Shown here: positions 24,440-32,734 of the stretch, piece by piece
Position numbering within the stretch: position 1 is the first letter of the stretch
Layout of the letters: every line of letters begins with the position of its first letter
Position numbers and translations under genes: made by a program
Assembly: GCF_002005565.1 (NCBI RefSeq)
Contig: NZ_BDJC01000024.1
Location: forward strand, 1-64,000
Source: Streptomyces sp. JHA26
Lineage (GTDB): Bacteria; Actinomycetota; Actinomycetes; Streptomycetales; Streptomycetaceae
Reading direction: 5' to 3'
DNA length: 64,000 nt
Notes under the pieces: model-generated
The model's input: the letters and a program-made list of their open reading frames with translations, nothing else
Database searches by the model: none
What the model was told of the DNA's origin: nothing

Positions 24440-25483
24440 TCAGTTGAATGCGAGTTCACGGAAGGTGTTGCGAACCTCGGTCAATGGCCCCCGGTCCCTT
24501 GTGTAGTAGAGCTTGTTGGTGAGGAGCACCGCCCAGCGGTCGTTGGCGGGGCAGATCCACATGCCTGTGCCGGTGAAGCCGTAGTGGACCCAGACATCCT
24601 CGTCGGTGGTCGTGCCGGGAGCGGGGTGCCAGAACAGGCCGCGAGCGGGCTGGAGCTCACCTGTCTGGATGGCCAGGGAGCAGGTGATCCACTCGCTCCC
24701 GAAACCAGCCCGGAACGGGGAAGCGGCAGGGGCGAGCATGTACCGGAGGAAGGCGGCGAGGTCGTCGAGGACGGTGAAGACGCCGGCGATGCCGCAGACG
24801 CCGCCCAGAAGGCGGGCAGAGAAGTCGTGGGCGACTCCCTTGAGGTGGGTGTCGGTGTCCTGGTCGAGTTCGGTGGGTGCGCAGCGGGCGGCGAGGTCGG
24901 CGGGCAGGGGGCCGAAGCGGGTGCCGGTCATGCCCAGCGGATGCCAGGAGCGGGCGGTGGCCAGCTGGTCCAAGGGGCTGCCGGAGAGGTGTTCGGCGAG
25001 GTAGCCGAGGATGAGGGCGGCTCGGTCGGTGTACTCGACGGCTTCGCCAGGTGCCCGGTGGAGTGCCTCGTGCAGTACTCCGCGGCGGATGTCGTCCGGG
25101 TTGGTGCCGTAGAGGTTCTTCAGCTGGGCTCGCAGTGGGACGCCGGCGGTGTGCGTCAGCAGATGCCGGGCGGTGACGGCTCCGAGTGGGTGCCCGGTGA
25201 CCTCCTGCCAGAAGCTGCCGAGCGGCTGGTCGAGGTCGAGGGTTCCGTCCTCGTACAGGGCGCCGACGGAGGACCAGACGGCCAGGATCTTGGTGAGGCT
25301 GGCGGCGTCGAAGACGGTTTCGGCGCGCATCGGCACGTCCGGCTCGTCGGGGTCGAGGACGCCGGTGGCACCCTGGTCGAGGATGCCGGCGGCATCGCCG
25401 AGGGCCCACACGGTGCCCGGGTACACCTTGTCGCGGACCCCCTCGTCGAGTAGGGCTTCGATGCGGTCATGGTCGTACGTCAT
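24440..25483 (-). CDS. serine hydrolase, class C beta-lactamase/DD-peptidase fold
   Basis: 347 residues. The nucleophile motif S-x-x-K is AASLTK (Ser62, Lys65). The second motif region is VEYTDRAALILG, with Tyr-Thr-Asp in place of the usual Tyr-x-Asn. The third is near HYGFTGTG. There is no signal peptide, so it is probably cytoplasmic and acts as an esterase, amidase or acyltransferase rather than a secreted beta-lactamase. It is the last gene of the operon, 94 nt after the glycosyltransferase stop. A role in trimming or acylating the product of that operon is an inference. Confidence 0.88.
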   Translation of the reverse strand: MTYDHDRIEALLDEGVRDKVYPGTVWALGDAAGILDQGATGVLDPDEPDVPMRAETVFDAASLTKILAVWSSVGALYEDGTLDLDQPLGSFWQEVTGHPLGAVTARHLLTHTAGVPLRAQLKNLYGTNPDDIRRGVLHEALHRAPGEAVEYTDRAALILGYLAEHLSGSPLDQLATARSWHPLGMTGTRFGPLPADLAARCAPTELDQDTDTHLKGVAHDFSARLLGGVCGIAGVFTVLDDLAAFLRYMLAPAASPFRAGFGSEWITCSLAIQTGELQPARGLFWHPAPGTTTDEDVWVHYGFTGTGMWICPANDRWAVLLTNKLYYTRDRGPLTEVRNTFRELAFN

Positions 25484-25577
25484 GGTCTCCCTCTTCACCG
25501 GGGTATCCCGTCGGTCAGCGTAGTGACGTTCGCAGAGCGGTTCGGGTAGTGACGTGTCGGGACGTCTGGCGGTCGGT

Positions 25578-26693
25578 TCAGGTGAGCTGTCGGCCGAGGT
25601 CGGTCAGGGATCGTGCGGTTGCCGAGAGGGGGTAGCGTGCCGCGTTGGCATAGCCCGCCTGGCGCAGGGCCGACAGCAACCCAGGGGTCTTCATCAGCCG
25701 GTCGAGATCCCGTGCGAGTGCGGCGGAGTGGGTGAAGTCGGTGGTCATACCGGAAGCGGCGAGCGCCTCGCTGAGGCCGGGGACAGGCTGGTAAAGGACG
25801 GGGAGCCCGCACGCTTGGGCTTCCAGCGCGACCAGTCCCATGGCTTCCAGGGTGGTGGACGGCATGACCAGTACGTCGTGTTCGGTGAAGGCTTTCCACA
25901 GTTGTGGGCGGCGCAGCCAGCCGAGGTAGCGGACTCGTACGCCGGCTCGTTGCAGCAGCGGGGCCAGTGCGTGGAACTGGGCTCTGGGCGCGGCGACGCT
26001 CAGCTCGACACCGGGCACCGGGGCCAGACTCTTGATCAGGGCCTCACCACCCTTTTCGACGGTCAGGCGTCCTGCGTACAGGAGCCGCAGGTGGCTGCTG
26101 GAGGTGCGTGCCGGCCGGGCGGGTGGGGCGGTGAGCAGGTGGTCGGGGATGCCCCAGGGGATGTGGGTGATCTTGCGGCGTTCGATCTGCGGGGCGAGCT
26201 TGAGGAGGCGGTCGGCCATTGCATTGGTCGGGACCACGATGGCGTCGGCGGCCCTGGCTGTTTTGCGCAGCACTTGGAGCTGGTCTCGGTGGGTCTCGGC
26301 GAAGAGCAGGTCCGTGCCGTGGACGAGGGCGATCCGAGGATGCGCGGGCAGAGCGTGGATGAGGGCAGGAGTGGCGCCGAATGCGAGGTGCTGCAAGTGG
26401 AGGACGCCGATCTGCGTGGGATCGAGTATGGCTGTGAGCGCTCTGCGCAGGGTGGCGACGTAGCGGCTGAAGGCCGTTCCTTCCAGACATTTGCCTGCTA
26501 CGGGGAGCACGCTGAGTCCGGCGGGTGGCCGGGGAGCGTGACCAGGTGGTGCGAGCATGAAGGCGCGTGCCGGGATGAGGGGTTGTCGGCCGGTGTAGAG
26601 GTCGATGAAGAGCTCGACGCTGCCGCCGGGGCTTCCAACGGGGAGGTCCAGGAAGGTGGCAGCCATCGGGCCGGTGGCCGAGCGAGCGTTCAC
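25578..26693 (-). CDS. GT4-family glycosyltransferase
   Basis: 371 residues, GT-B fold. The acceptor half starts LPVGSPGGSVELFIDLY. The donor half has LLYAGRLTVEKGGEALI and the E-x7-E nucleotide-sugar motif EAMGLVALE. The GTG overlaps the preceding deaminase-like stop (GTGA), so it is translationally coupled to it. It has no membrane anchor. Sugar and acceptor are unknown; in this operon a nucleoside or enolpyruvyl-nucleotide acceptor is possible. Confidence 0.88.
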   Translation of the reverse strand: MNARSATGPMAATFLDLPVGSPGGSVELFIDLYTGRQPLIPARAFMLAPPGHAPRPPAGLSVLPVAGKCLEGTAFSRYVATLRRALTAILDPTQIGVLHLQHLAFGATPALIHALPAHPRIALVHGTDLLFAETHRDQLQVLRKTARAADAIVVPTNAMADRLLKLAPQIERRKITHIPWGIPDHLLTAPPARPARTSSSHLRLLYAGRLTVEKGGEALIKSLAPVPGVELSVAAPRAQFHALAPLLQRAGVRVRYLGWLRRPQLWKAFTEHDVLVMPSTTLEAMGLVALEAQACGLPVLYQPVPGLSEALAASGMTTDFTHSAALARDLDRLMKTPGLLSALRQAGYANAARYPLSATARSLTDLGRQLT

Positions 26694-27226
26694 CGCGTGC
26701 CTCCGTCGATCTCCTCGTAGAGGCGCGAGACGTCGATGCCTTCCGTGGACGCGTACTTGGCGGGCTGATGCTGGTAGCTGGCCGGGGCGCCGAAGGCAGT
26801 GAGGAAGACGAGCTTGCCGAAGGTCATGCCCGGATACACGCGCACCGGTCGCGTGGCGCGGATCTCCAGCGTCCAGCGGATCGCATGGCCCTGGTGTCCG
26901 AGCGGAGCCGAGACGTGAACCCAGATGCCCAGGGACCCGGTGGTGCGGTCGCCGTTCAGTAGCTGCGCGTACGTCTCCGAACCGGTCCGCTCCAGCGTGA
27001 TGCCGAGGTAGAGCAGGTCAGGGCGCAGTACGAGGCCGGTGTTGGGGATGGGCTGCTCGGTGAAGGCGGTGGGGGTCGCGGCGTCGAGGTCGCCGTCGCA
27101 GACGCGGATCGTGTCCCCGAGCCGCCAGTCGTAGGCGTTGGGGGAGAGGCGGCTGGGTTCGTACGGGTCGATGGTGATCTCGTCGGCCTGGACGGCGGCG
27201 GCGATGGCAGGGCCGGTGAGGATCAC
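26690..27226 (-). CDS. dCTP deaminase-family protein B, lacks phosphate-site residues
   Basis: 178 residues of the trimeric dCTP deaminase/dUTPase fold. Residues line up without gaps with the paralogue encoded just upstream (27223-27762) and, from memory, with E. coli Dcd. It keeps the catalytic Glu (Glu121 in RWTLEI, equivalent to E. coli Glu138). The R-S-S-x-x-R phosphate-binding motif is replaced by D93-R94-T95-T96-G97-S98, and the following Asp is His111. Alone it should therefore be inactive or altered. GTG 27226 overlaps the paralogue's stop by 4 nt, and its own stop overlaps the glycosyltransferase start. Confidence 0.85.
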   Translation of the reverse strand: MILTGPAIAAAVQADEITIDPYEPSRLSPNAYDWRLGDTIRVCDGDLDAATPTAFTEQPIPNTGLVLRPDLLYLGITLERTGSETYAQLLNGDRTTGSLGIWVHVSAPLGHQGHAIRWTLEIRATRPVRVYPGMTFGKLVFLTAFGAPASYQHQPAKYASTEGIDVSRLYEEIDGGTR

Positions 27227-27762
27227 GATGCCACCGCCCGGAGTCGGGCGAGGTCTCGCCAGTAGGCGGAGGGCTGCGGTCCTGCGGCGGCCTGGTACTT
27301 GCCGCGGTAGAGGTCGATGGCGCCGGTGGAGACGAAGAACATGATCTGCCCGATCTTCATGCCCTCGTATACGCGCAGCGGTCGGATCGGGGTGAGCATG
27401 AGCGTCCACTGGCCGTGGAAGCCGATGTCGCCGATGGGGGCGGTGATCTCGACGAACAGGCCGAGGCGTCCGACGGAGGAACGACCGAACAGCAGTGGCA
27501 CGAAGGTGTCGGAGCCGACCTCTTCGAGGGTGTGGCCGAGGTAGAGCTCGCCTGGCTGGAGGATGTGCCCGTCCGAGCCGATGCTGGTTGCGTTTGTGGG
27601 GTTGGGCCGGTGTGGGTCCAGGACCGTGCTCGTGTAGGTGATCAGGGTGGGGCCCAGACGCACGTTGTAGCTGTTGGGGTTGACCTGGTCGGCGGCGAAC
27701 GGGGTGATGCGGAGGCGGCCGTCGTGAGCGGCAGCGGTGATCTCCGGGCCGGTGAGGATCAT
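27223..27762 (-). CDS. dCTP deaminase-family protein A, lacks catalytic Glu
   Basis: 179 residues. Typical family parts are VNPNSYNVRLG, LQPGELYLGHTLE, the intact phosphate motif GRSSVGRLGL (Arg94, Ser95, Ser96, Arg99), Asp112, and a C-terminal YRGKYQ. At the catalytic Glu position the sequence is GQWTLML, with Met122. The spacing from the motif (27 residues) equals that between E. coli Ser111 and Glu138, so this is a true substitution. The loss complements that in the downstream paralogue. ATG overlaps the phosphoesterase stop (ATGA). Confidence 0.87.
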   Translation of the reverse strand: MILTGPEITAAAHDGRLRITPFAADQVNPNSYNVRLGPTLITYTSTVLDPHRPNPTNATSIGSDGHILQPGELYLGHTLEEVGSDTFVPLLFGRSSVGRLGLFVEITAPIGDIGFHGQWTLMLTPIRPLRVYEGMKIGQIMFFVSTGAIDLYRGKYQAAAGPQPSAYWRDLARLRAVAS

Positions 27763-28997
27763 TCGCTGTCTCCTTCCGCGGTGTCGGGAGCGGTGAGGAC
27801 GTGCTGGACGGCCTGGTCCAGGCGCAGGCCGGCCTCGTGTGTGCGTCCGCCGAGGTAGGTGTCGGCGAGGTAGTCGGTGGTCAGCACGGTGGTGATGGCG
27901 TCCGGCAGGGGATAGGGGGCCGTGACGAGCGGACCGGACTGGGCGGTCAGATCTGACAGCAGGCCACGGAGGTCGCTGCGTGCCGGCTCAGGTACGTGGG
28001 CGTGCACCAGCTGGTTGGCGAACGGCTCGATGGAGAGCAGGTCGCCCTGGGTGAGTGTGTCGCCGAGCGGGACGGCACGTAGTGCCGTCTCGTTGAGGAT
28101 GACCGTGTCTGCCCCGAGTGCCGTACGCAGGCGGGCGGTGAGCTCCATGAGCAGGCTGCGCCGGTCGAGGGGCTGGTGGCGGTACGCCGGACTGATCGGA
28201 CCGAGGACGGCGGCCAGCCGCTGCTTGACGTCTTCGATGTGGGAGCGCAGATCGGCAAGCTCCATGGGAACGACGCTCGGGGCCCGCCTCGGGAAGGATG
28301 TGGTGCCCACACCCCATCCCGTGCCCACGGGCGTGGCGATCGCGTAGCCGTCGGCGAGTTCCCGACCCTTGGCGACCAGGGTGCCGTCGACTCGGACCGG
28401 TCCGTACTGATCGCTGTGGCAGTGCCCGGCGAAGACCACGTCGAGGAACGGACAGGCCGCCGCGAGTTTCCGGTCCTCGTCGAAGCCGGAATGGCTGAGC
28501 AGGACCCAGCTGTCCACCTCGTGGTGGTGGGCGAGAATCACCTCGCGCAGGGACTGCAGGGGATCGGTGACGCATTGGCCGGCTCGCTGGGGAGCCGGGA
28601 TCGAGTGGAAGGCTTGCCGGCCGATCACAGCGGTTACGCCGACGCGCCGTCCATCGATGTCGGCGATGTACAGGCGGCGGAACAGAGCGTCGCCGGTGTT
28701 GGCATCCACGGCATTGGCGCAGACAGTGCGCCGATGAAGGACGGGTTCGAAGTAGTGGGGCCAGCCGTGGTTGCCGGGGGCCAGCACGTCGTACAGCCTG
28801 AGTAGGATCCCCCGCTCGATCGTGCCGCGGGCGAGGCGGTAGTACCCGCTGCCTTCGAAGAAGTCGCCGCAGTCCACGATGAGGGAAGTCGGCCGCAGCG
28901 AGTGGAGGTGGGTCAGGAACGGCGCGGCGTTGTCGAAGGCGGAGTGGACGTCCGTTGTGGCAACGATCTGGCGCAGGCTGCGCCCGTCGGTGGTCAT
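27759..28997 (-). CDS. metallophosphoesterase, 5'-nucleotidase (UshA-like) type
   Basis: 412 residues. Metal-binding motifs of the calcineurin-like fold appear in order: TTDVHS, DCGDFFEG, GNHGW (GNH[DE] variant), LLSHSGFD, GHCHSD. A C-terminal domain of about 150 residues with IEPFANQLV resembles the 5'-nucleotidase substrate domain. Unlike UshA it has no signal peptide, so it should act on cytoplasmic nucleotides. It overlaps its neighbours by 4 nt on both sides, tying it to the enolpyruvyl transferase and the deaminase-like pair. Confidence 0.9.
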   Translation of the reverse strand: MTTDGRSLRQIVATTDVHSAFDNAAPFLTHLHSLRPTSLIVDCGDFFEGSGYYRLARGTIERGILLRLYDVLAPGNHGWPHYFEPVLHRRTVCANAVDANTGDALFRRLYIADIDGRRVGVTAVIGRQAFHSIPAPQRAGQCVTDPLQSLREVILAHHHEVDSWVLLSHSGFDEDRKLAAACPFLDVVFAGHCHSDQYGPVRVDGTLVAKGRELADGYAIATPVGTGWGVGTTSFPRRAPSVVPMELADLRSHIEDVKQRLAAVLGPISPAYRHQPLDRRSLLMELTARLRTALGADTVILNETALRAVPLGDTLTQGDLLSIEPFANQLVHAHVPEPARSDLRGLLSDLTAQSGPLVTAPYPLPDAITTVLTTDYLADTYLGGRTHEAGLRLDQAVQHVLTAPDTAEGDSE

Positions 28998-30310
28998 GGG
29001 GTGACCTCGCAGATGTCAGCGCCCAGGGTGTGGAGCTTGCCGGGCAGGTCGGCGTGGCCGCGGCGGAGTTGGTCGAGGCCACCAAGGGTGGTGACGCCCT
29101 GGGCGGCGAGGCCGGCGACCATGAGGGCGGATCCGGTTCGGATGTCGGTGGCCTCCACGCCCGTCCCGGTCAGCCGTTGAGGGCCGGTAAGGCGGCACTC
29201 GGTGGGGGAGATCTCCTCGATGTCCGCCCCGAGGCGGGCCAACTGCGGCAGAAGATTGCCGTGGCGACCCGGGTTGATGGCGTCGGCGAACAGGTGGGTA
29301 CCGGGTAGGCCGAGGGCCAGTGCCATGAGTGGTGGTTCGAAGTCGGCGTCCAAGCCGCCCGGGCTGAGCGAGGCGGTGGCCCGTAAGGGGCGGCTGGCCA
29401 AGCGGCCGTCCTGGGCGTTCACGGTGAGAGTGTCCGACTCGCTGACGGTGGAGATGCCCAGTCGGTGCAGGGCGGCCACGAGGGGGCCCAGGTCGTCGGC
29501 TCGCGCGCCTCGGATGCGCGCGCTTCCGCCGGTGGTGGCGACTGCACAGGCGAGTGTCCCTGCCTCCACCTTGTCTCCCGGCACTACCCATGCGGCGTCG
29601 CTCGGTGCCGAGGGGGGCGGCGAGAGGGCGAGCAGGCGCTCGCTGGCCCGGGTTTCCCATCCCGCCGCCTGCAGGGCCTCCAGCACGTACAGCACTTCCG
29701 GCGAGAGATTGGGCTCGCCCAGCCGCAGAGGCCGGCCGGTGGTGACGGCTCGAAGCAGGGCGGCCACGGTCGCCCCGCGCGAGCGGAACGGCAGCACCAG
29801 GGACACGGTGCCATAGCGACGTCTGGCGGCCTCGACGCGATATCCGGAGTCATCCAAGACACTCCGGTCGCCGAATACCTCGTACACCTTGAAGTGCAGA
29901 TCCATCCCGCGTGCGCCGATCCGGCAGCCTCCCGGCCACGGCAGCCGTGCCTCTCCGTGCCGGGCGAGCAGGGCCGGCACCAGGTAGTACGAGGCACGGA
30001 TACGCGCGGCCTGGGGCAGGTGGGGGCGCACGGGCTGGTTTTCAGTCGGCAGAATCACCGCCGCAGTCGGCTTCCCGACCGGCTGCGCTACGTGCCAGCC
30101 CGACTCTTGGAGCAGCGCGAGCATGGTCTGCACGTCCGTGTTGGCAGGGATGTTGTTCAGACTCACCGGACAGCCGAGGGCAGCTGCGGCGGCCACCAGC
30201 GGGAGCGCCGCGTTCTTGGAGCCGTCGACAGTCACAGTGCCGGTGAGCGGTGGGCCCGGACGAACGGCGATCACCTCGGCGGCCGCGCCGGGGACGCGAG
30301 TGGTCGTCAT
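28994..30310 (-). CDS. MurA/NikO-like enolpyruvyl transferase
   Basis: 438 residues, EPSP synthase fold. MurA-type catalytic residues are all present: Lys32-Asn33 in DGSKNAALP, Cys129 in PGGCRIGAR, Asp323 in LDADFEPP, and the Arg in TDIRTGSALM. It should therefore transfer enolpyruvate from PEP. The housekeeping MurA substrate is UDP-GlcNAc. Related enzymes NikO/PolA of nikkomycin/polyoxin pathways use a uridine nucleotide. The flanking nucleotidase and deaminase-like genes favour a nucleotide acceptor, but a second MurA cannot be excluded. The start overlaps the upstream stop by one nt (TGATG). Confidence 0.87.
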   Translation of the reverse strand: MTTTRVPGAAAEVIAVRPGPPLTGTVTVDGSKNAALPLVAAAAALGCPVSLNNIPANTDVQTMLALLQESGWHVAQPVGKPTAAVILPTENQPVRPHLPQAARIRASYYLVPALLARHGEARLPWPGGCRIGARGMDLHFKVYEVFGDRSVLDDSGYRVEAARRRYGTVSLVLPFRSRGATVAALLRAVTTGRPLRLGEPNLSPEVLYVLEALQAAGWETRASERLLALSPPPSAPSDAAWVVPGDKVEAGTLACAVATTGGSARIRGARADDLGPLVAALHRLGISTVSESDTLTVNAQDGRLASRPLRATASLSPGGLDADFEPPLMALALGLPGTHLFADAINPGRHGNLLPQLARLGADIEEISPTECRLTGPQRLTGTGVEATDIRTGSALMVAGLAAQGVTTLGGLDQLRRGHADLPGKLHTLGADICEVTP

Positions 30311-30750
30311 CAGCAACTCCTCTGTGTAACAAGAGGGGACACGATCGGATGGTCCGGATTGGTGGGCAGTGCGATCTCGGCCCAGCAGCACTTCCCGACT
30401 GCCGTCGGCTCGACGCCGTATCGATCCGCGAGCGCGGCCACGAGGAACAAACCTCGGCCGCTCTCGCTACACGGATCCGGGAGACCCGGCCGGGGCAGCT
30501 CCGGGCAGTCGTCGCAGACTTCGATCCGCAGTGACTGCTCGTCGAGACGGACGGACAGGGAAACCGGGCCGGCTTCGGCATGCCGGACCGCGTTGGTGAC
30601 CAACTCACTGATCACGAGCTCGGCGGTGTGCACCACCTCGTTGCCCAGCACCGTGTCCCAGCCCTCTATCGCGTCCACGGCCCGGTGCCGGGCGGCGGTG
30701 ACCGCGGTCGGTGTGGCGGATACGGAGAGTGCGAACTGGTGCGCTTTCAC
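30310..30750 (-). CDS. anti-sigma-type ATP-binding protein (HATPase_c_2)
   Basis: 146 residues with the GHKL N box in LVISELVTNAVRHA and the G box in ESGRGLFLVAALADRYG. It is the RsbW-like form abundant in Streptomyces, without a kinase dimerisation domain. Several Cys residues (CDDCPELP, DPCSES, CCWAEI) are unusual for this family and might bind a metal or respond to redox. It is the first gene of the enolpyruvyl-transferase operon and presumably regulates it or a linked sigma factor system. Confidence 0.87.
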   Translation of the reverse strand: MKAHQFALSVSATPTAVTAARHRAVDAIEGWDTVLGNEVVHTAELVISELVTNAVRHAEAGPVSLSVRLDEQSLRIEVCDDCPELPRPGLPDPCSESGRGLFLVAALADRYGVEPTAVGKCCWAEIALPTNPDHPIVSPLVTQRSC

Positions 30751-30926
30751 GAGCTGCCTCCAGGGTCGGTGCGGCTGCTCCAGGCAACCGCTCCGGAGGC
30801 AAGCGGGACCATGCCGTGTGCCGGGGCCGCATCACTTATGCAGGAGCTGCATCGCGGCCAATCGATGCTCGGTTACGCTCGGTTGAGCAGGCAGGATCGG
30901 CGACGGCAGAAGGGGCCGTGGCGCAG

Positions 30927-32192
30927 ATGGCCGACGCACAGAGTGAAGCTGGACGGATCGGCGAAGTCATCCGTCAGGCACGCGTATTACAGCGGCGCTC
31001 GCAGAAGGACGTTGCCACCGCACTGGGCTACCACCAGTCGAAGGTGAGCCGCCTGGAGAACGGCAGGGGCACGGAGGACGTGCGCGTGCTGCGCGAGATC
31101 GCGAAGGTACTGGACATCCCACCGCAACGCCTCGGCCTCGCCGCTGCCCCCGACGCCAGCCCCAGCGATCCCGGAACCGAGGACATGCACCGCCGTACCT
31201 TCCTTGCCGCGAGCGTCGCCGCGCTCGCGGCAACGCCGACCATGGCGCACCACGACCTGATCCAGGTCCTGCTGCCGGGACCGAGCCCCGCCGCCACCGG
31301 TGACTCCTCCGGTATCGACGAGCTGCGGGAGCGAGCGCGGACCGTGCGCCGGCTGTTCTGCACGTGCGACTACGCGAAACTGGAGCAGGTCCTGCCGGGC
31401 CTGATCGCCGACCTGCGCCAGGTCGCCGGCGGCTCCTCCGGTTCGGCGGAGGCGTCCGGGTTGCTCGCGACCACCTACCAGACGGCGGTGAGCCTGTTGC
31501 TGAAGCGAGCCGACCAGGGCAACGCCTGGCTCGCGGCCGGCCGGGCCATGGCCGAGGCGGAAAGGTCCGGGGACCCTGTCGTCCTCGCCGCCAGCGTCCG
31601 CGTTCACGCTCACGTGCTCGTACGGGATAAGCACACAGCCCAAGCCGTGAACATGGTGCGCCACACCGTCGACCAGCTCAGCGGCTCCTACGACCAACGC
31701 TCGCCCCGATATCTGGCAGCGGTCGGCCTGCTGCTGCTCCGCGGAGCAACCGCCGCCAGCAGAAACGGCGACCGCGAAACCACCCACGACTTCCTCACCG
31801 AGGCCAAAGAGGTGGCCCGCTACGTCGCATTCGACAGGCCGGACGCCTGGGCGAACTTCAGCCCAACCAACGTAGCCCTGCACGAGATCAGCGCGGCTGT
31901 CTCATTCGGCGACGCCGGAATCGCCCTCCAAACCGCTCGCCCCCTCATGCGGCGGCACATCCCCGTCCCCGAGCGACGGGCCGCGCTCTGGGTGGAGGCC
32001 GCCCGCGCCTACAGTCAGCAGGGCAGACTCGCCGACGGTTACCAGGCCCTGCGCATCGCCGAGAGCTGCGCGGCACAGGACGTCCGACGCCCGGCCGTAC
32101 GCGAACTGGTCGCCGACATGGCAGCCCGTGACCGTCGCCGGGCGCTGCCCGAGCTCCACCACTTCAGCCGCCAACTGGGAGTGCCCGCGTGA
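30927..32192 (+). CDS. XRE-family regulator with TPR-like C-terminal domain
   Basis: 421 residues. The N-terminal helix-turn-helix (about 10-66) includes SQKDVATALGYHQSKVSRLE. A MHRRTFLAASVAALAA stretch typical of this Streptomyces family follows, then a long helical repeat region. It is divergent from the operon starting at 30750 across a 176-bp gap and is coupled (GTGA) to a flavoprotein gene. GTG 30918 is an alternative start nine nt upstream; the AGGGG nearby suits neither perfectly. Confidence 0.88.
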   Translation: MADAQSEAGRIGEVIRQARVLQRRSQKDVATALGYHQSKVSRLENGRGTEDVRVLREIAKVLDIPPQRLGLAAAPDASPSDPGTEDMHRRTFLAASVAALAATPTMAHHDLIQVLLPGPSPAATGDSSGIDELRERARTVRRLFCTCDYAKLEQVLPGLIADLRQVAGGSSGSAEASGLLATTYQTAVSLLLKRADQGNAWLAAGRAMAEAERSGDPVVLAASVRVHAHVLVRDKHTAQAVNMVRHTVDQLSGSYDQRSPRYLAAVGLLLLRGATAASRNGDRETTHDFLTEAKEVARYVAFDRPDAWANFSPTNVALHEISAAVSFGDAGIALQTARPLMRRHIPVPERRAALWVEAARAYSQQGRLADGYQALRIAESCAAQDVRRPAVRELVADMAARDRRRALPELHHFSRQLGVPA

Positions 32193-32734
32193 GTGACCAG
32201 CATGACAAGCCGTTCCTCCAGATCGTGGTCTGCGCGGCCGGGGTCGCCGCCGACGTCGGCCGGCTGATCACGGCAGCACAGGAACGGCACTGGGACGTCG
32301 GCGTCGTAGCCACCCCGCAAGGAGTCGGCTTCCTTGATGCCGAGGCGGTCGAGGCCCGGACCGGCCGCCCCATCCGCTCGGCCTGGCGGTCACCGGGAGA
32401 GCCGCGTCCGAGCCGGCCTGCGGATGCGATCGCGGTCGCCCCGGCCACCTTCAACACGGTCAACAAGTGGGCCGCCGGGATCTCGGACAATCTCGCGCTG
32501 GGCATCCTGTGCGAGGCGCCTGCCATGGGTGTACCGGTCGCCGTGCTGCCGTACCTGAACTCCGCCCAGGCCGCCCACCCTGCATACCGACGGAGTCTGG
32601 ACCTGCTGCGCGAGATGGGCGTCTTGGTCGGCTCCTACGAGCCTCACCGGCCGAAGGCGGGCGGCGGGGCCGACCGCTACCGCTGGGAGGAAGTGCTGGA
32701 GCTGCTTGCCCCGAGGCTGTCCGCGCGGTCGTGA
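32189..32734 (+). CDS. flavoprotein of the HFCD (CoaC-like) family
   Basis: 181 residues. The Rossmann-like start FLQIVVCAAGVAADVGRLI and the PAT motif region VAPATFNTVNKWAAGISDNL match homo-oligomeric FMN-containing Cys decarboxylases. The active-site His and the substrate-clamp Cys of true CoaC enzymes are not obvious. It is coupled to the XRE gene and very often found with such regulators on Streptomyces mobile islands. It might oxidise or decarboxylate a peptide or nucleotide derivative; the reaction is unknown. Confidence 0.83.
   Translation: MSDQHDKPFLQIVVCAAGVAADVGRLITAAQERHWDVGVVATPQGVGFLDAEAVEARTGRPIRSAWRSPGEPRPSRPADAIAVAPATFNTVNKWAAGISDNLALGILCEAPAMGVPVAVLPYLNSAQAAHPAYRRSLDLLREMGVLVGSYEPHRPKAGGGADRYRWEEVLELLAPRLSARS

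Noticed and set aside
24440..25483. Serine hydrolase as an antibiotic-resistance beta-lactamase
   Set aside because: It lacks a signal peptide, its second motif is Tyr-Thr-Asp, and it sits in a biosynthetic-type operon; nothing specifically supports antibiotic hydrolysis.
30711..30926. A longer N-terminus for the XRE regulator
   Set aside because: The extra codons are antisense to the ATP-binding gene start and lack a ribosome-binding site; family members begin near the helix-turn-helix.
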